Assembly (NCBI RefSeq): GCF_003363775.1
Contig: NZ_CP031376.1
Span: forward strand, 496,001 to 560,000
DNA: 64,000 nt
Source of the DNA: Spiroplasma alleghenense
Lineage (GTDB): Bacteria > Bacillota_I > Bacilli_A > Mycoplasmatales > Mycoplasmataceae
Direction: 5' to 3'
The notes under the pieces: generated by a model
Databases searched by the model: none
What the model saw: the letters and a program-made list of their open reading frames with translations, nothing else
What the model was told of the DNA's origin: nothing
Part shown: piece by piece, positions 9,788 to 21,353 of the stretch
Position numbering within the stretch: the first letter of the stretch is position 1
How the letters are laid out: every line of letters starts with the position of its first letter
Made by a program: the position numbers and the translations under genes

Positions 9788-10159
9788 ATGAGTAATTCTT
9801 CTAAAAATCAAAATGCAGGTTATCAGAACTTTTTGGCCGAAAAAAAACAACGCGATCAAAAACTTTTAGACCAACAAAAAAATATTCGCGCCAAGCCCCA
9901 GATTAAGGCTGTACCACCAAGAGATGCCAAATTCGAGCAACTAATTTTGAAAGCTAAAACTAAAAATCAAAATAATCAAATTAAGGTTGAGGAAAAACTT
10001 AATCTGGAGTATTTGAAGATATCAGTCTTAAAAACCAAAACTGTTAAAGGCAAAAAAAGTAAGCCAAATGATACTGAAGTTTTAAGAGACAAGATTGCAA
10101 ATCGAGTCTCAAAAAAACATGTTTTTGGTAATATTATTTCTAATTATCGCAAAAAATAG
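9788..10159 (+). CDS. Small basic hypothetical protein
   Basis: 123-aa, Lys/Gln/Asn-rich soluble protein without a recognised domain. The N-terminal third (NFLAEKKQRDQKLLDQQ) looks like a coiled-coil or disordered helix, and the C-terminus (NRVSKKHVFGNIISNYRKK) is basic, suggesting nucleic-acid or ribosome contact; this is inferred from composition only. The start follows GAGGTAG. It has its own upstream and downstream terminators, so it is likely a single-gene transcript. Confidence 0.72.
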   Translation: MSNSSKNQNAGYQNFLAEKKQRDQKLLDQQKNIRAKPQIKAVPPRDAKFEQLILKAKTKNQNNQIKVEEKLNLEYLKISVLKTKTVKGKKSKPNDTEVLRDKIANRVSKKHVFGNIISNYRKK

Positions 10160-10189
10160 TCTTAAAAAATTTTTTTTTAAGACTATTTT
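10153..10189 (+). terminator. Intrinsic terminator after the basic protein gene
   Basis: A long A/T-rich stem (AAAATAGTCTTAAAAAA with its complement) overlaps the TAG stop and ends in T residues. Confidence 0.75.
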
Positions 10190-10241
10190 CATTTTTTAGT
10201 TTATTATTAGTTTATTGAGTGATATTAAAGAAGGAAAGATT

Positions 10242-12023
10242 ATGTCAGATAAATTGAAAGATAAAGAAGCCAAAATAACTACTAAAGAAGAAATTATCCC
10301 TTCGGTAGTAAATCTTGAAAAGACCGAAATTGTTATCACTCCAGACGGCCAAGTAAGTGAGGAACTTGGAATTGAAAAATTATCTCAATCAGCCAATTTC
10401 TCAAAAATTGAAAAAAATTTAATTTCCCGACGTGAGCAATCAATTTTAATCGCCAACTATTTTAAAATCAGATTCTGAAAAGACCTTGGAATGGTGGCTT
10501 TTTCTGCATTTTTAGCAACAATAGCATTTGACTACTTTATTACCTCGACTGGACCAACAGGGCTATTCCCAGCCGGTCTTGGTTCGTTAGCTCGTTTCTT
10601 TGGTTTACTTTCTTCAGATGAAATCGCCCAACAAGCAGCCTTGTACTTTGTTTACTACTTTCTATTAAATATTCCATTAATGATTTTTGGTATTATGCGA
10701 CTAGGGTGAAAATTTACTTTTACCACTTTTTTATACATAGTTTTACAAATCGCATTTGACCAAATTATTAGACTAATACCATTAATTAATCCCCAAGAAT
10801 TTCATTTGCTAATTGATGTAAATATCTTAGACCAAAATCCTGCAAGTTGAAACAATTCAATTTGGCTATTTTTATTTGCGATTATTGGGGGAGCTTTAAT
10901 CGGAACAGCTTATTCTTTTATTTATAAAATTGGTTCATCAACAGGGGGAATGGATTTTATTACAGTTTGAATTTCACGTAAGAAATCAAAACCACTAGGA
11001 AGCTTAAATCGTAATATTAACTTATTTATTTTGACAGTGATTATTATTTTGAATGCTATTGTTTTAAACCCATCACTATTTTCCAATGATTTACTAATAT
11101 CAGCATTAAAGACGTTGGATTTTGAATCAGCTTTTGCTGGTAAAAACTATGTTACTGTCAATGGTGATAAAATTGACTTATTTAGTTCAATGTTTAATAA
11201 TTTAATTCATTCAAAATATAATGGGCCAGAAGAATTGGCTTCAAATACTGATAATTTTGTTGAATTCTGAAAAAATAATTCTCATTATTTTGATCCACAA
11301 TTCTACTATTCATTCAATCCTTTAATTGAGCAAAATGCTTTGTTATTCAAAAATGGTTTATTCCTCTTTGATTACGATAAACTTATCGCAAGTGGATTAA
11401 CTGACTCTCAAAAAGCTACAGCTTGAAATTACTTATATATTAATTCCGTGGTAAATGGATATAGTAATCTTCCAAGACACTTAGAAGCTTGATTAAGAGT
11501 TAAATTCATTTTTGGACCAACGCTATTTGCTTCAATCCTATTAGTAATTACTTCAGGGGTTTTAACAAATGCAATGTATCCAAAATACAAAATCCGCACT
11601 TACATGATTACAACTAAACTAATGCACCAAATCAGCTCTGTTTTGACTGAAAATGGTTATGAAAACGATATAATGGCCTGGGATGCTACAAATAGAATTA
11701 ATGGTAACTATTTACATCGAAGTGTTATAATGGTATCAATGTCAGTGATGGATTGAGATATAATCGAAAAATTGATATTTACTACCGATCCGTTTGCAAA
11801 AGTTAATGTGATTAAGACCAAGGAAATTAAGGGATTATTCAAGTTTGAAGTTAAGAAAAACGACGAAAGAGAATATGTTCATCAGTCGGTTGTTGCTGAC
11901 GCAAATGAACTTGAAAAAATCCGTCAGGTTGCCTTTGTAAAGTCAAATCGTTTAAAAGAGCGCGAGGCTCGTAGACAGGCAAAAATAAAAATTAAAAAAA
12001 ATGGTAAAAAAGTAGAAAATTAA
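10242..12023 (+). CDS. YitT-family (DUF161/DUF2179) membrane protein, enlarged
   Basis: 593-aa membrane protein. The core has YitT-family traits: several hydrophobic helices from residue 83, the glycine-rich GSSTGGMDFITVW near 232-244 and a C-terminal cytosolic DUF2179-like domain (YPKYKIRTYMITTKLMHQI, then AWDATNRING and FTTDPFAKVNVI). Family function is unknown. It is about twice the usual YitT length (around 280 aa) because of an 80-residue charged N-terminal extension and a long extracytoplasmic loop between roughly residues 275 and 420. An in-frame TTG at 10215 exists, but GAAGGA sits just before ATG 10242, which I chose. TGA codons are Trp. Confidence 0.78.
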
Positions 12024-12069
12024 CTAAATAATCAATATAATAATAAGAGTTATTTATGAGGTGTATATT

Positions 12070-12357
12070 TTGATTAATCCAGAAAACAAGACCGTTCTAG
12101 AAAACTATGTTCTTGCTATGTTGGAAATCAAGACGATCGAATTACGCCACAAAATTTACAACATATCTATTATTGAAGTTTTAGATTATTTAAGAAATTT
12201 TGTTTTAAAAGGCAGAAAAATTAAGTCAATAAGCGAAGCTTCTTACTTCATTTTTAACATTAAAATAAATTACTTAATGGAGTATCTAAATATAAAAGAA
12301 TATACTCGTCAGGGAGATTCATTGGAAAATGACTTGAAAAGTATTTTAGAGGGATAG
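12070..12357 (+). CDS. ComN-like post-transcriptional regulator family protein (tentative)
   Basis: 95-aa soluble protein directly upstream of secDF. In Bacillus the gene at this place is comN (yrzD), a small post-transcriptional regulator. The segment VLDYLRNFVLKGRK ... NIKINYLMEYLNIKEY resembles the C-terminal part of that family, where a DYMNYL-type motif ends the domain. The match is weak and context carries much of the call. GAGGT at 12058-12062 lies 7 nt before TTG 12070; the alternative GTG 12061 would overlap the ribosome site, so TTG is preferred. The stop is 7 nt before the secDF start. Confidence 0.6.
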   Translation: MINPENKTVLENYVLAMLEIKTIELRHKIYNISIIEVLDYLRNFVLKGRKIKSISEASYFIFNIKINYLMEYLNIKEYTRQGDSLENDLKSILEG

Positions 12358-12364
12358 TGATTTC

Positions 12365-15300
12365 GTGAAAAATAAAAAATTTAAATCAAATTCATTCAAC
12401 AAGAATTTCTTTAGAGTTTTAACTGTTTTATTTATTACAGTTGCAATGATAATAAGTATCTTTTTCTCGGCATCTTCAGTGAATGATAATATTAAATTTG
12501 GTAAGGACATCAAAGGTAGTTTTGTTGCTACAGTTGGTGTTTTTGATAATTCTGATTCTTCTGGAAACTCTGCAATTGGTCTACCAAATGGTGACGCGGA
12601 GGCGGCTGCAGAAATTTTAAATAATAAAATTGATCCAATGGGGAACCAACAAGTAAACGTAATCGCAACAGATAAACACTACTTAAGAGTTTCGGCTCCA
12701 AAATCTTCTTTTGATAACAATGAAAGTCGTTTTCGTACAACAATTCAAAGAAGTGGTGGAATTTTTATCTTTGATTCAAGCTGAAAAGATTTACTTTTTA
12801 GTGATGATAATAAGCGTACAAAAATGAGTGATGTTTTCTCAGGAGCTTCTGCAACAACTATTGGTCAAGGAACAAGAAATGCGCCATTTATTAGATTTGA
12901 CTTACCTTCTGCAGGTGGAAAATTCAGTGAAATAGTTGATTCTCTAAATCCTGAAAATGGCGATCCTACACCGCTTACTATTATGACTGATGTTGATAGT
13001 TTTTTAGATGATTTTAGAACTTACTATGCAATTAATAATTCAAGTGATGAAAGTCTTGATATTTGATTTAATAAAATTCTAAAACCATTAAGAGAAAAAT
13101 ATCGTAATTCACAAGATGATTTATTTAAAAAAGTTTTATTTGATTTATTTTTTGGAGAATACACTTATTCAGATAATAATGAGACTTCAATTCGTCGTGA
13201 AAGTTTAATTTCAGAAGCTAGTGCCTTCCAAACAGCTGATCAATTTAAAAAAGTTATGGGATCTTGAAAATTCCTTTCAGACACCAACAAATATATTTAT
13301 GATCCTAACTCAACTGAAGAGGACTTCGATGGAACAAATGGAAAATACAAAACTCCAGTTAGAGGTTGAACATCAAATACAGTTTTTGGAGACATTGGAA
13401 AAATAAAAGACGTTTTTTCAATACTTTCAAACAACATTTTCAATACCGCTCTTTCAGTTGATCAAGATAGATTTAGTGAATATTTCCTTTATTCAGGTAA
13501 TGTATCTAAATCAGAGCCAGCGACTAAAAGTGGTGGTTTCATAGGGGATTCAGGTAAAGCATTCTTTGCACAAACTTCAACTTTCTCTCAAGCAAAACAA
13601 GCTGAAGCAACTTTTAAAGCAGCTTCAAAAGGTTTCTCGTTTTTTGTATTTTCAGTTAGTGAAAATCAAGGAACAATAAGCTGAATTTTATTTTTAATTT
13701 CTTCAGCTGCATTAATTTTAATTGCTGTTTTAATTGCGATATTCCTTCTAATTTTCTATAGATTACTAGGACTATTCTTGATTATAGTAATTTCGACAAC
13801 AATAGCCATAATGATGGTTTCTGCCAATGTATTTAATTTAACATTTGGAGTCGAAACTCTTGGCGCGATATTTATTGTTGTTGGTTTAATTTTGGATATG
13901 AATATAACTTTATTTGAAGCAATGAAAAAAAGTATGTTCTTAAAGAAACGAAGTTTCAAATCCTCATTTATTATTTCTCATAGAGATACAATTGGAGGGG
14001 TAGTTGATGCTGCTGTAGTTCTTATTATTCCAAATATTATTCTGTTTTGAAATTCTTCAAATGTAATTAAAAGTTTTGCAACTCTAGTTACAATTGGTGG
14101 TTTTATTACAATCATTCTTTCTATTTTTGTAATTCGTGTAATGATTTATTATTTAGCTAAAACTGAATATTTAGATTTACACCCAAATTGATTTGCAATA
14201 AATACTACCATGTCTAAAAAAACCACTTTCATGATTGAAATGAAATACAACAGTCTAGATGCAAAAATAAAGGCAGCAAGCATCAAAGAACCTTTGGGTA
14301 TAAAAATAAGTAAATTAAGAGAAAAATTAGCATTTTATCAAGAAAATTCTAATGATAAATTAGTTAAGAAATACCAAGATGCTATTGATAAATTAGTTAA
14401 AAAGCAAGATAAAATTTTATCTAAAGATGAAATTCTTTTATCAAAATATAATGAAAAATTAGCACAATTAAAAATAAAACGTGAGAAAGCTTTACAAAAA
14501 CGCCTAGAAAAAGAACAAAAATATGAAAATGTTTTGGTTGAAAAATTCAAGAAAAAAATTGATAAATATGAAATCAAAAAAAATAAATATTTAGCACTTG
14601 AGAACAACCCAAAAGTTTTCAAAATCGATGCTGCAATCGAAGAGACAAGATATCTAATTGATAATAATTTTAGTATAGATGACTCTCTTGTTAGGGAATC
14701 TGATAATGAAGAAAACCTGGTGATTCCAAATGAACCTGAAACTCCAAAAACTGCTGCTGAAAAAATTCGTGTAAAAAGACGAGAAAGAGGAATCTTTAAA
14801 TTCAGTAAATTATTTTTAATTTTTATTGCATTGTTAGCTTCTTTGGCAACTGTGTTAGGTCTAAGTGTTGGACCAAATTATGATTCATCATTTGGTAAGG
14901 GTTCAGAATTCTATATTTGAGGAGATTATGTTGAATCAACTTATTCAAAAGTCGAGGAACTGAGTTCAGGAACTTGATGAATTGACGATGAACCTGTGCC
15001 AACCGAATTACAAGATTTTGCAAAAGATTTACTAGTAAGTCCATCAGTAAATGAAAATGAAAAACTCTATCAAAAAACTAAATCAGCAACTGAAATGCTA
15101 GAATTTGTAATTTCAAGAGACAAGTATTTCAAAATTTTAACAAGTTCAAATTTATCGGCCCCAAGTATTAAAACAAATTTTGGTGTAAACTACACTAAAT
15201 TTGAGCAAACTGGAGATAAGGCTGATCAAGCACCTTGAATTATGTTAACTTTTAAAACTACTAATAAAAAAGTTTTAAAATCAATTAACAATATCTTGAT

Positions 15301-16213
15301 TCAATTTACAGATAAAACCGCTGGTTCATCAAACGACCCAGAGCGTGGAGTTCAAAGACTAATTTTAAGTCCTTTCTCAACAGTTAAGTTAATTCAAGAA
15401 TTAGCAATTTCTTTATTGATAATAATTGCTGGTCTAATAATTTATATTATTATTCGTTTTAAATGGACTTATTATGTTGCCATTACACTGGCTCTCACAC
15501 TAGGTCTTGCAACCTTTGCTTCAGCAATGGTAGTACTACAAATTCCTTTAGGATTTAGTATAATTATTTCTGCTTCGATATTAATAAGTTTTATTTTAAC
15601 AAACGCAATAATGATTCTAAATCATGGAAAAGTATTAATTCAGAGTAAAAACGAAAAATCATTAACAAACTACTTTAACAAGGAAATTGATATTTCAGTA
15701 AATAACCGCGAAAACGCAGCTATTTACAGAGCTGACGTAAGAAAATTAAAATTAGAACTAAAATTAAAATTACAAAGCAAAGAAATATCAAAAGAAGATA
15801 AAAAAAATATCAAAAAAGAATTCAAAGCAGCTAAAAATGCCGAAATGGTAAAACTGAAGGAACTAAAAAAGGAAAACTCAGTAAAACTATCTAGAGCTGC
15901 GAAAGATAATAACTATTTAAAAGAAGTTATTGTTGATGTTATGAATTTTGCGATAAAAAGATTATTATTAATCGGAATATTCTATGTTGCAATTGCGATT
16001 ACTATGATATTGACAATGCCAAATATTTTTGCCTTTGGACTTTCAATGTTGCTGGGAATAGTTATTTCGATGTTTGTAACAATGTTTATTATTATCCCAA
16101 TTTGAATATTCTTGGAACAATGAAGATTAAGAAATCGTTTAGCATTTAAAAGATACATTAATAGTCTAAAAGTATCTCAAGAAGAACAAATAATAGAAGG
16201 TATTAACGACTAG
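12365..16213 (+). CDS. secDF: SecDF fusion, protein-export membrane protein, unusually long
   Basis: 1282-aa fused SecD-SecF that uses ion motive force to help pull proteins out of the SecYEG channel. SecD half: first membrane helix near 20-36, a degenerate D1 motif (FGKDIKGS for LGLDLRGG), then a membrane bundle at about 440-595 with GLILDMNITLFEAMKK, keeping the key Asp of the family VDANVLI motif. SecF half: helix near 812-830, bundle at about 1008-1090 and last helices after 1200. Between halves lies a charged, coiled-coil-like block of about 150 residues (615-765), and a second Lys/Glu-rich insert at about 1095-1190. Bacillus SecDF has about 737 residues, so more than 500 are extra. Start is GTG. 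Confidence 0.9.
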
Positions 16214-16224
16214 AGGTATTAAAC

Positions 16225-16737
16225 ATGGATTTAAAAAAATATATCGTAGATGTAAAAGACTTTCCTAAAAAAGGTGTTACTTTTAAAGATATCACACCGT
16301 TATTAAATGATGCTAGCGCTTTTAAACATGCGATTGATGAAATGGCTAAATTGATTTTAAAAAATGATATTGATGTCATTGTAGCTCCTGAAGCACGTGG
16401 ATTTATTTTTGCTGCTCCAATTGCCTATGCTACTAAAAAACGTTTAGTTCTAATTAGAAAACCTGGAAAACTGCCAAGAGCAACGGTTAAAACAGATTAC
16501 TCATTAGAATATGGTTCTGGAGAACTTCAAATTCATTTAGATGATCTTAAACCAAATGATAAGGTAGCGATTGTTGATGATGTTTTGGCAACTGGAGGAA
16601 CAACTCAAGGTATTATTAATCTAATTGAAAATCAAAAAGCCATAGTAAAAGAAATTGTTTTCTTAGCGGATTTAAAATTCTTGCACGAAAATGATTTGTT
16701 CAAAAATTATAATTTATCAAGTTTACTAGAATATTAA
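16225..16737 (+). CDS. apt: Adenine phosphoribosyltransferase
   Basis: 170-aa purine salvage enzyme converting adenine and PRPP to AMP. The N-terminus DVKDFPKKGVTFKDITPLL is the family signature, APEARGFIF is the conserved early loop, and the PRPP-binding motif is VAIVDDVLATGGTTQG (113-128). The ribosome site is AGAGGT. It follows secDF by 11 nt and precedes relA, as in Bacillus where recJ lies between; recJ is absent here. Its stop is embedded in a strong terminator. Confidence 0.97.
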   Translation: MDLKKYIVDVKDFPKKGVTFKDITPLLNDASAFKHAIDEMAKLILKNDIDVIVAPEARGFIFAAPIAYATKKRLVLIRKPGKLPRATVKTDYSLEYGSGELQIHLDDLKPNDKVAIVDDVLATGGTTQGIINLIENQKAIVKEIVFLADLKFLHENDLFKNYNLSSLLEY

Positions 16738-16763
16738 AAACCACCCCCTGGGTGGTTTTTTAT
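16736..16763 (+). terminator. Intrinsic terminator after apt
   Basis: AAAAACCACCC pairs with GGGTGGTTTTT around a three-base loop and runs into T residues. It separates secDF-apt from relA. Confidence 0.88.
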
Positions 16764-16796
16764 TATTTTTTTAATAACATATCAACTAACAATTTT

Positions 16797-16805
16797 TGTT
16801 ATAAT
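16797..16805 (+). promoter_or_regulatory. Extended -10 promoter of relA
   Basis: TGTTATAAT is a perfect TGn-TATAAT element 27 nt before the relA start, just downstream of the apt terminator. No convincing -35 is seen. Confidence 0.65.
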
Positions 16806-16832
16806 TAATTAATATAGACATGAGGTGATTTT

Positions 16833-19130
16833 ATGAGTCGAGAAAGATTAAGTGTCAGTTTTAATTTTGTTGAAGTTAGAGATTATGATACTGTGGAAAT
16901 GGAAATGAAGAAATACATTTTCAAACCCGAATTAATTGCTGAAGTTAGAACTGCGTATGAATTCGCAGAAAAGGCTCATAAGACCCAAAAACGCCGTAAT
17001 GGCGACCCGTATATCATTCACCCAATTTCAACAGCATATTTTCTTGCTCAATGGCGAATGGGACCTAAAACAATAATTGCAGGTTTGTTACACGACATTA
17101 TTGAAGACACACCGATTACTTACGAAGAGATTGAGGCAAAATTTGGAACGGAAGTTGCTGACTTGGTTGAAGCTGTTACAAAAGTTACATACTTTTCAAA
17201 GGAAAAACGTCAGCAAATTAAAGCTAAATATTTAAAAAAATTATATCTTTCAATGGTAAAAGATGTTCGAGTTATTATTATTAAAATTGCTGATCGTTTG
17301 CACAATATGTCAACAATTATTAATTTACCAGAAGAAAAACAACAAATAATTGCCAGCGAAACTTTAGAAATCTATTCTTCAATTGCACATCGAATTGGAA
17401 TGAAGGTTGCCAAAACTCTCTTAGAGGATTTAAGTTTTAAAATTATTAATCCAGGTGAATATCAAAGAATTTCAGAATTGTTGGAAAAAGATTTAAGTGA
17501 ACGTTCTGAAACTATTGATGCAATCATGGATTATTTAGCCGTTGTTTTAGAAGAAGAGAAGGGTCTTAAAAACATTGAAATTTTTGGTAGAACAAAAACA
17601 ATTTATTCAATTTATAGAAAGATGACATTGTTTGGTAAAAATTTTGACGATATTAATGATCTTCTAGCGGTTAGAATCATTACAAATTCTGTTGATGAAT
17701 GTTATCAAATTCTTGGAATTGTCCATCAAATTTTTACACCACTTTCAGGTCGTTTTAAGGATTATATAGCGACTCCTAAGAATAATCTCTATCGAAGCCT
17801 GCATACTACTGTTTCTGATAAAAACGGGGTTATTTTTGAAATTCAAATTCGTACTAAGGAAATGGATGTTGTTGCTGAATCTGGGGCAGCTGCTCACTGA
17901 AGATATAAAGAAGATGAAATAATTGATGTTCAACAAAAACAAAAAGAATTAGACGAAAAAATTGATATTTTTACTAGAATTATTGACTTAGAGAAACTTT
18001 CAAGTAGTGGAGTTGAGTTTGAAGAACAAAAAGGTGAGTATGAAAAAGATAAGTTCATTGAGAAAAGTATTCAATCAGACTTTTTTGCTTCTTCTGTTTA
18101 TGTTCTGACTCCGAACGGTCAAGTAATTACCTTGCCATTTGGATCAACAGTTTTAGACTTTGCTTATAGAATTCACTCAGAGGTTGGTGAACATACAACG
18201 GGAGCTAAAATAAACGGGGTCTTCTCACCGATTAATACAATATTAAATTCTGGAGAAGTTATTGAGATAAAAACAAGTTCTAAACAATTTCCAAATGATA
18301 ATTGATTGAAACATGCTAAAACTAATGCAGCAAGAAATAAAATCAGAAAGTATTTAACTCAAAAAAACGAAACTGAAACTAAAGCTAAAAAGCAAAACTC
18401 TTTAAAACTAATTGCCAACACTCGTACAGAAATTAATAAATATATTGAACAAAACAATTTAAAGTGAAAAGTTAATAACGAATCTCAAATTGCAGATAAA
18501 TTAAAAGTTCTTGATTACACGAGTGTTGATGTTTTTTTACTAGCAGTTGCAAATAAAGATTTTACAATTAAAGAAGCGGTTGAATTAGTATTTATTGATA
18601 CTGATAACAATCAAAGTGATCAGTTCCTTAATCAATTCCGTAGTAAAAAATATATTGACAAACGTGTAAAAAATGACATTATTGTTGCTGGAATTGAAAA
18701 TATCCAAACCACAATTTCAAATTGTTGTTTGCCGATTCCGTTTGAGGATGTTATTGGATATGTTTCCAAAAGTGATGGTATAAAGATACATGACAGTGGC
18801 TGTCAAAATATTCAAGGGGATAAAATGAAAACTCGTCTTATTAAGGTTAGTTGAAATAAAGATGTTGTTCAAAGCAAAGATTATTTTGTCCAAATTCAAA
18901 TCAAAGGTGATGATCGTCCAAATCTGCTTTTTGATATTACAAAAACTTTCTCACATTTAAAATCATCAGTATATGACGCTAATGTTCAAGTTTCTCAAGC
19001 AGAACTACAAGTTAAAGGTAAATTTTTAGTTAAAGTTAAAGACCACAATCATTTAAACCAAATAATTACAAATTTAAGGTCTATGCCAAACATTAATTAC
19101 GTTGAAAGGGTTACTTCAGCAACTGATTAA
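16833..19130 (+). CDS. relA: Bifunctional (p)ppGpp synthetase/hydrolase (RSH family)
   Basis: 765-aa long RSH enzyme that makes and degrades the stringent-response nucleotide (p)ppGpp. Domains in order: HD hydrolase with IIHP and intact HDIIED (87-92); synthetase with FKDYIATPKNNLYRSLHTT (about 308-326) and FEIQIRT; TGS near 419-480 (VYVLTPNGQVITLPFGST); a Cys/His segment NCCLPIPF ... SGC near 630-660; and a C-terminal ACT domain. Both catalytic centres look intact, so both activities are expected. The ribosome site is TGAGGTGA. TGA codons at 17898, 18303 and elsewhere are Trp. The position between apt and hisS-aspS matches Bacillus. Confidence 0.96.
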
Positions 19131-19154
19131 TGATTATTTATAATCTGGGGGGAG

Positions 19155-19183
19155 TTGGAATAAATCTTAAAATATGTTATAAT
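19155..19183 (+). promoter_or_regulatory. Promoter for the unknown gene at 19210
   Basis: TTGGAA (19155-19160) and TATAAT (19178-19183) are 17 bp apart, with TGT directly before the -10. The unknown gene therefore has its own promoter, separate from relA. Confidence 0.65.
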
Positions 19184-19209
19184 CATATAAGATTTTAGGG
19201 GTAAATAAA

Positions 19210-20013
19210 ATGAAAAAAGAAATGATTAATCTAAAAGTTGACGATTTCATAAAAGCTGACTTGAATACCAATATCGCATCAAACCGAAAAGATTCAGAAT
19301 ATGATTTTAATTTTACAAGATGAAAAACTTTAATTTTTTCAAGTATTAAATTAAAGTTCGTACTTAAATACATTCAATCAATGATGAAGTGAGTGAATAA
19401 GGTTGTTGATACTAAGGATTTTTCAATCGTAATTGACACCACTTCTGTTGATAGATTTAATTTTTCTATTTTTGAAGGTGATAAACATATTTTTAACTCA
19501 ACACTATTTACTAATTTTTACTTAATTCCTGAAGAAGAATGAGCGGAAAAAATCTATGAAGTTCATATTTCTAAATACTTAATTGATGATGAAGGACAAA
19601 AGATAACAGAGGCTACCAACTTTTTTAAAGGAGAGGTTGGTTTCGAAAGGCTTGCTAATACAATTTATTTAATTACAAAAGAACCATACCGTTTTGAAAA
19701 TATGTTCCCAATTCAGTGACAAATTGAATTTAAGGATGGAAAAACTTCAAGTTCTCAAATTCGTATGCAAATTTCAAGTTTAACTGAAAAGCATCAACGT
19801 CCTTTCGATCCGTTCTTAACAATTGAACAGGCATTAAAAATTGAACAAGGTGTAAATCCTGATACTATTTTAAAATCTGTTAAAGAATCGGCTAAGGATC
19901 AAGAAACAATTAATCCCATTTGAGAAGAAGGGATTGCCCAAGAACAAAAATATCGCGACATGAATGCTGCAATGAAAATGATTCGCGGAGTCAGTGATAA
20001 GAAAAAACGTTAA
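19210..20013 (+). CDS. Hypothetical protein between relA and hisS
   Basis: Not recognised. 267 aa, soluble, with no signal peptide or membrane segment. It contains five TGA-encoded Trp residues, so a standard-code translation would break it into fragments. Visible parts: a basic helical stretch near 48-70 (LKFVLKYIQSMMKWVNKVV), a probable beta-rich middle (FSIVIDTTSVDRFNFSIFEGDKHIFN), and a charged helical C-terminus (EQKYRDMNAAMKMIRGVSDKKKR). Start codon ATG is supported by the promoter at 19155-19183 and the ribosome site AGGGG. In Bacillus the corresponding place holds dtd and lytH; this protein resembles neither. Confidence 0.82.
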
Positions 20014-20041
20014 AAAAGCAGGTTTAATACTTGTTTTTTTT
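20012..20041 (+). terminator. Probable terminator after the unknown gene
   Basis: A stem with two G-U pairs (AAAAAAGCAGGT with ACTTGTTTTTT) overlaps the stop and ends in eight T residues. Confidence 0.6.
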
Positions 20042-20098
20042 ATTAAAATTTTGAATTGATAAATTTATTTGTTATATTAATTAGAGTAGAGGTGTAGA

Positions 20099-21352
20099 AT
20101 GCTTAAAAAACCACGTGGAACAGAAGATATTTTCGGTAAAAAAGCGCAAGATTTTTTTGCTTTGGAAATGATAATAAGAAATGTAATGGAATTGTATAAT
20201 ATCAATGAAGTCAGAACTCCTATTTTTGAAAGTTATGATTTATTTTCGCGTTCAGCGGGGGAAAGTAGTGATATTGTCAACAAAGAAATGTTTGTGTTCC
20301 AGGATCGTAAAAATCGTAGTTTAGCTTTAAGACCTGAAAATACAGCCGGAGTTGTTCGAAGTGTAATAGAAAATAAACTATATTTAGAAGAAAATCTACC
20401 ACTGAAGCAATTTTACTTTGGTCCAATGTTTCGTTATGAAAGACCCCAAGCGGGAAGACAACGTCAATTCACCCAATTTGGAGTTGAAATTTTTGGAGGT
20501 AAATCACCATCATTAGATGCGGAATTAATTACTTCAGGAATAGAAATTTTAAGCAATATCGGTTTGCAAGATTTTAGTGTGAAAATAAATTATTTAATCT
20601 CAGGGGAAAACAAATCAAAATATATCAAAGTTCTAAAAGATAGTCTGGCTAAAATGAAGCTTTGCGAGGATTGTTTGAATCGAATTGAAAAAAATACTCT
20701 TAGAGTTTTAGATTGTAAAGTAGACCAAGAAAAATTTGATAATATTCCTTCAATGAGCGATTTTTTAAGCCCTGAAGATGATCAATACTTTAAGGAGTAT
20801 TTAAGTATTCTAAAGCGAATGGATTTTAGCTTAGAAATTGATGCTAAATTAGTACGAGGATTGGACTATTATACTGGCATTGTTTTTGAAATTGTATCAA
20901 ATGATGAACGTCAAGGATCGCAATCTACATTATTAGCTGGTGGACGTTATGATAATTTAGTTGAAGAGCTAGGAGGTCCACAAATTTCGGGAGCCGGATT
21001 TGCCTTAGGAATCGAAAGAATATTGATAGCTCTAGAAAATGCTGAAATTAGTATTTCTCAGCCAACTGAGCTAGATGTTTACTGTATACCATTATCAAAA
21101 CAAGCTGAATTATTCACAAGTTCATTACTATTTATGTTAAGAAAAGCTGGTTTAAAATCGGATACTAGTTTTGTAAATAGAAGCTTGAAGTCTAATTTCA
21201 AAAAAGCAGAGTCGCTTAAAAGTAAAAATATTCTTTTAATTGGAGATAAAGAATTAAAAGAAAATTATGTAATAATTAAAAACCAAACTACCATGAAAGA
21301 AGAAAAGGTTAAATTTGAAAAAATATTAAACTTTTTAATTGAGGAATTATAA
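20099..21352 (+). CDS. hisS: Histidyl-tRNA synthetase
   Basis: 417-aa class II synthetase charging tRNA-His. Motif 1 region LKKPRGTEDIF and VRTPIFE; motif 2 GPMFRYERPQAGRQRQFTQF; the histidine-specific motif LVRGLDYYTGIVFEI (about 255-270); motif 3 GAGFALGIERILIAL. The C-terminal anticodon-binding domain follows (about 325-417). The ribosome site is AGAGGTG. The next gene aspS starts one base after the stop, so the two are cotranscribed, as in Bacillus. Confidence 0.97.
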   Translation: MLKKPRGTEDIFGKKAQDFFALEMIIRNVMELYNINEVRTPIFESYDLFSRSAGESSDIVNKEMFVFQDRKNRSLALRPENTAGVVRSVIENKLYLEENLPLKQFYFGPMFRYERPQAGRQRQFTQFGVEIFGGKSPSLDAELITSGIEILSNIGLQDFSVKINYLISGENKSKYIKVLKDSLAKMKLCEDCLNRIEKNTLRVLDCKVDQEKFDNIPSMSDFLSPEDDQYFKEYLSILKRMDFSLEIDAKLVRGLDYYTGIVFEIVSNDERQGSQSTLLAGGRYDNLVEELGGPQISGAGFALGIERILIALENAEISISQPTELDVYCIPLSKQAELFTSSLLFMLRKAGLKSDTSFVNRSLKSNFKKAESLKSKNILLIGDKELKENYVIIKNQTTMKEEKVKFEKILNFLIEEL

Positions 21353-21353
21353 A

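Noticed and set aside
13221-13406. 61-codon open frame on the plus strand inside secDF
   Set aside because: It is out of frame with secDF, whose own frame is continuous here when TGA is Trp.
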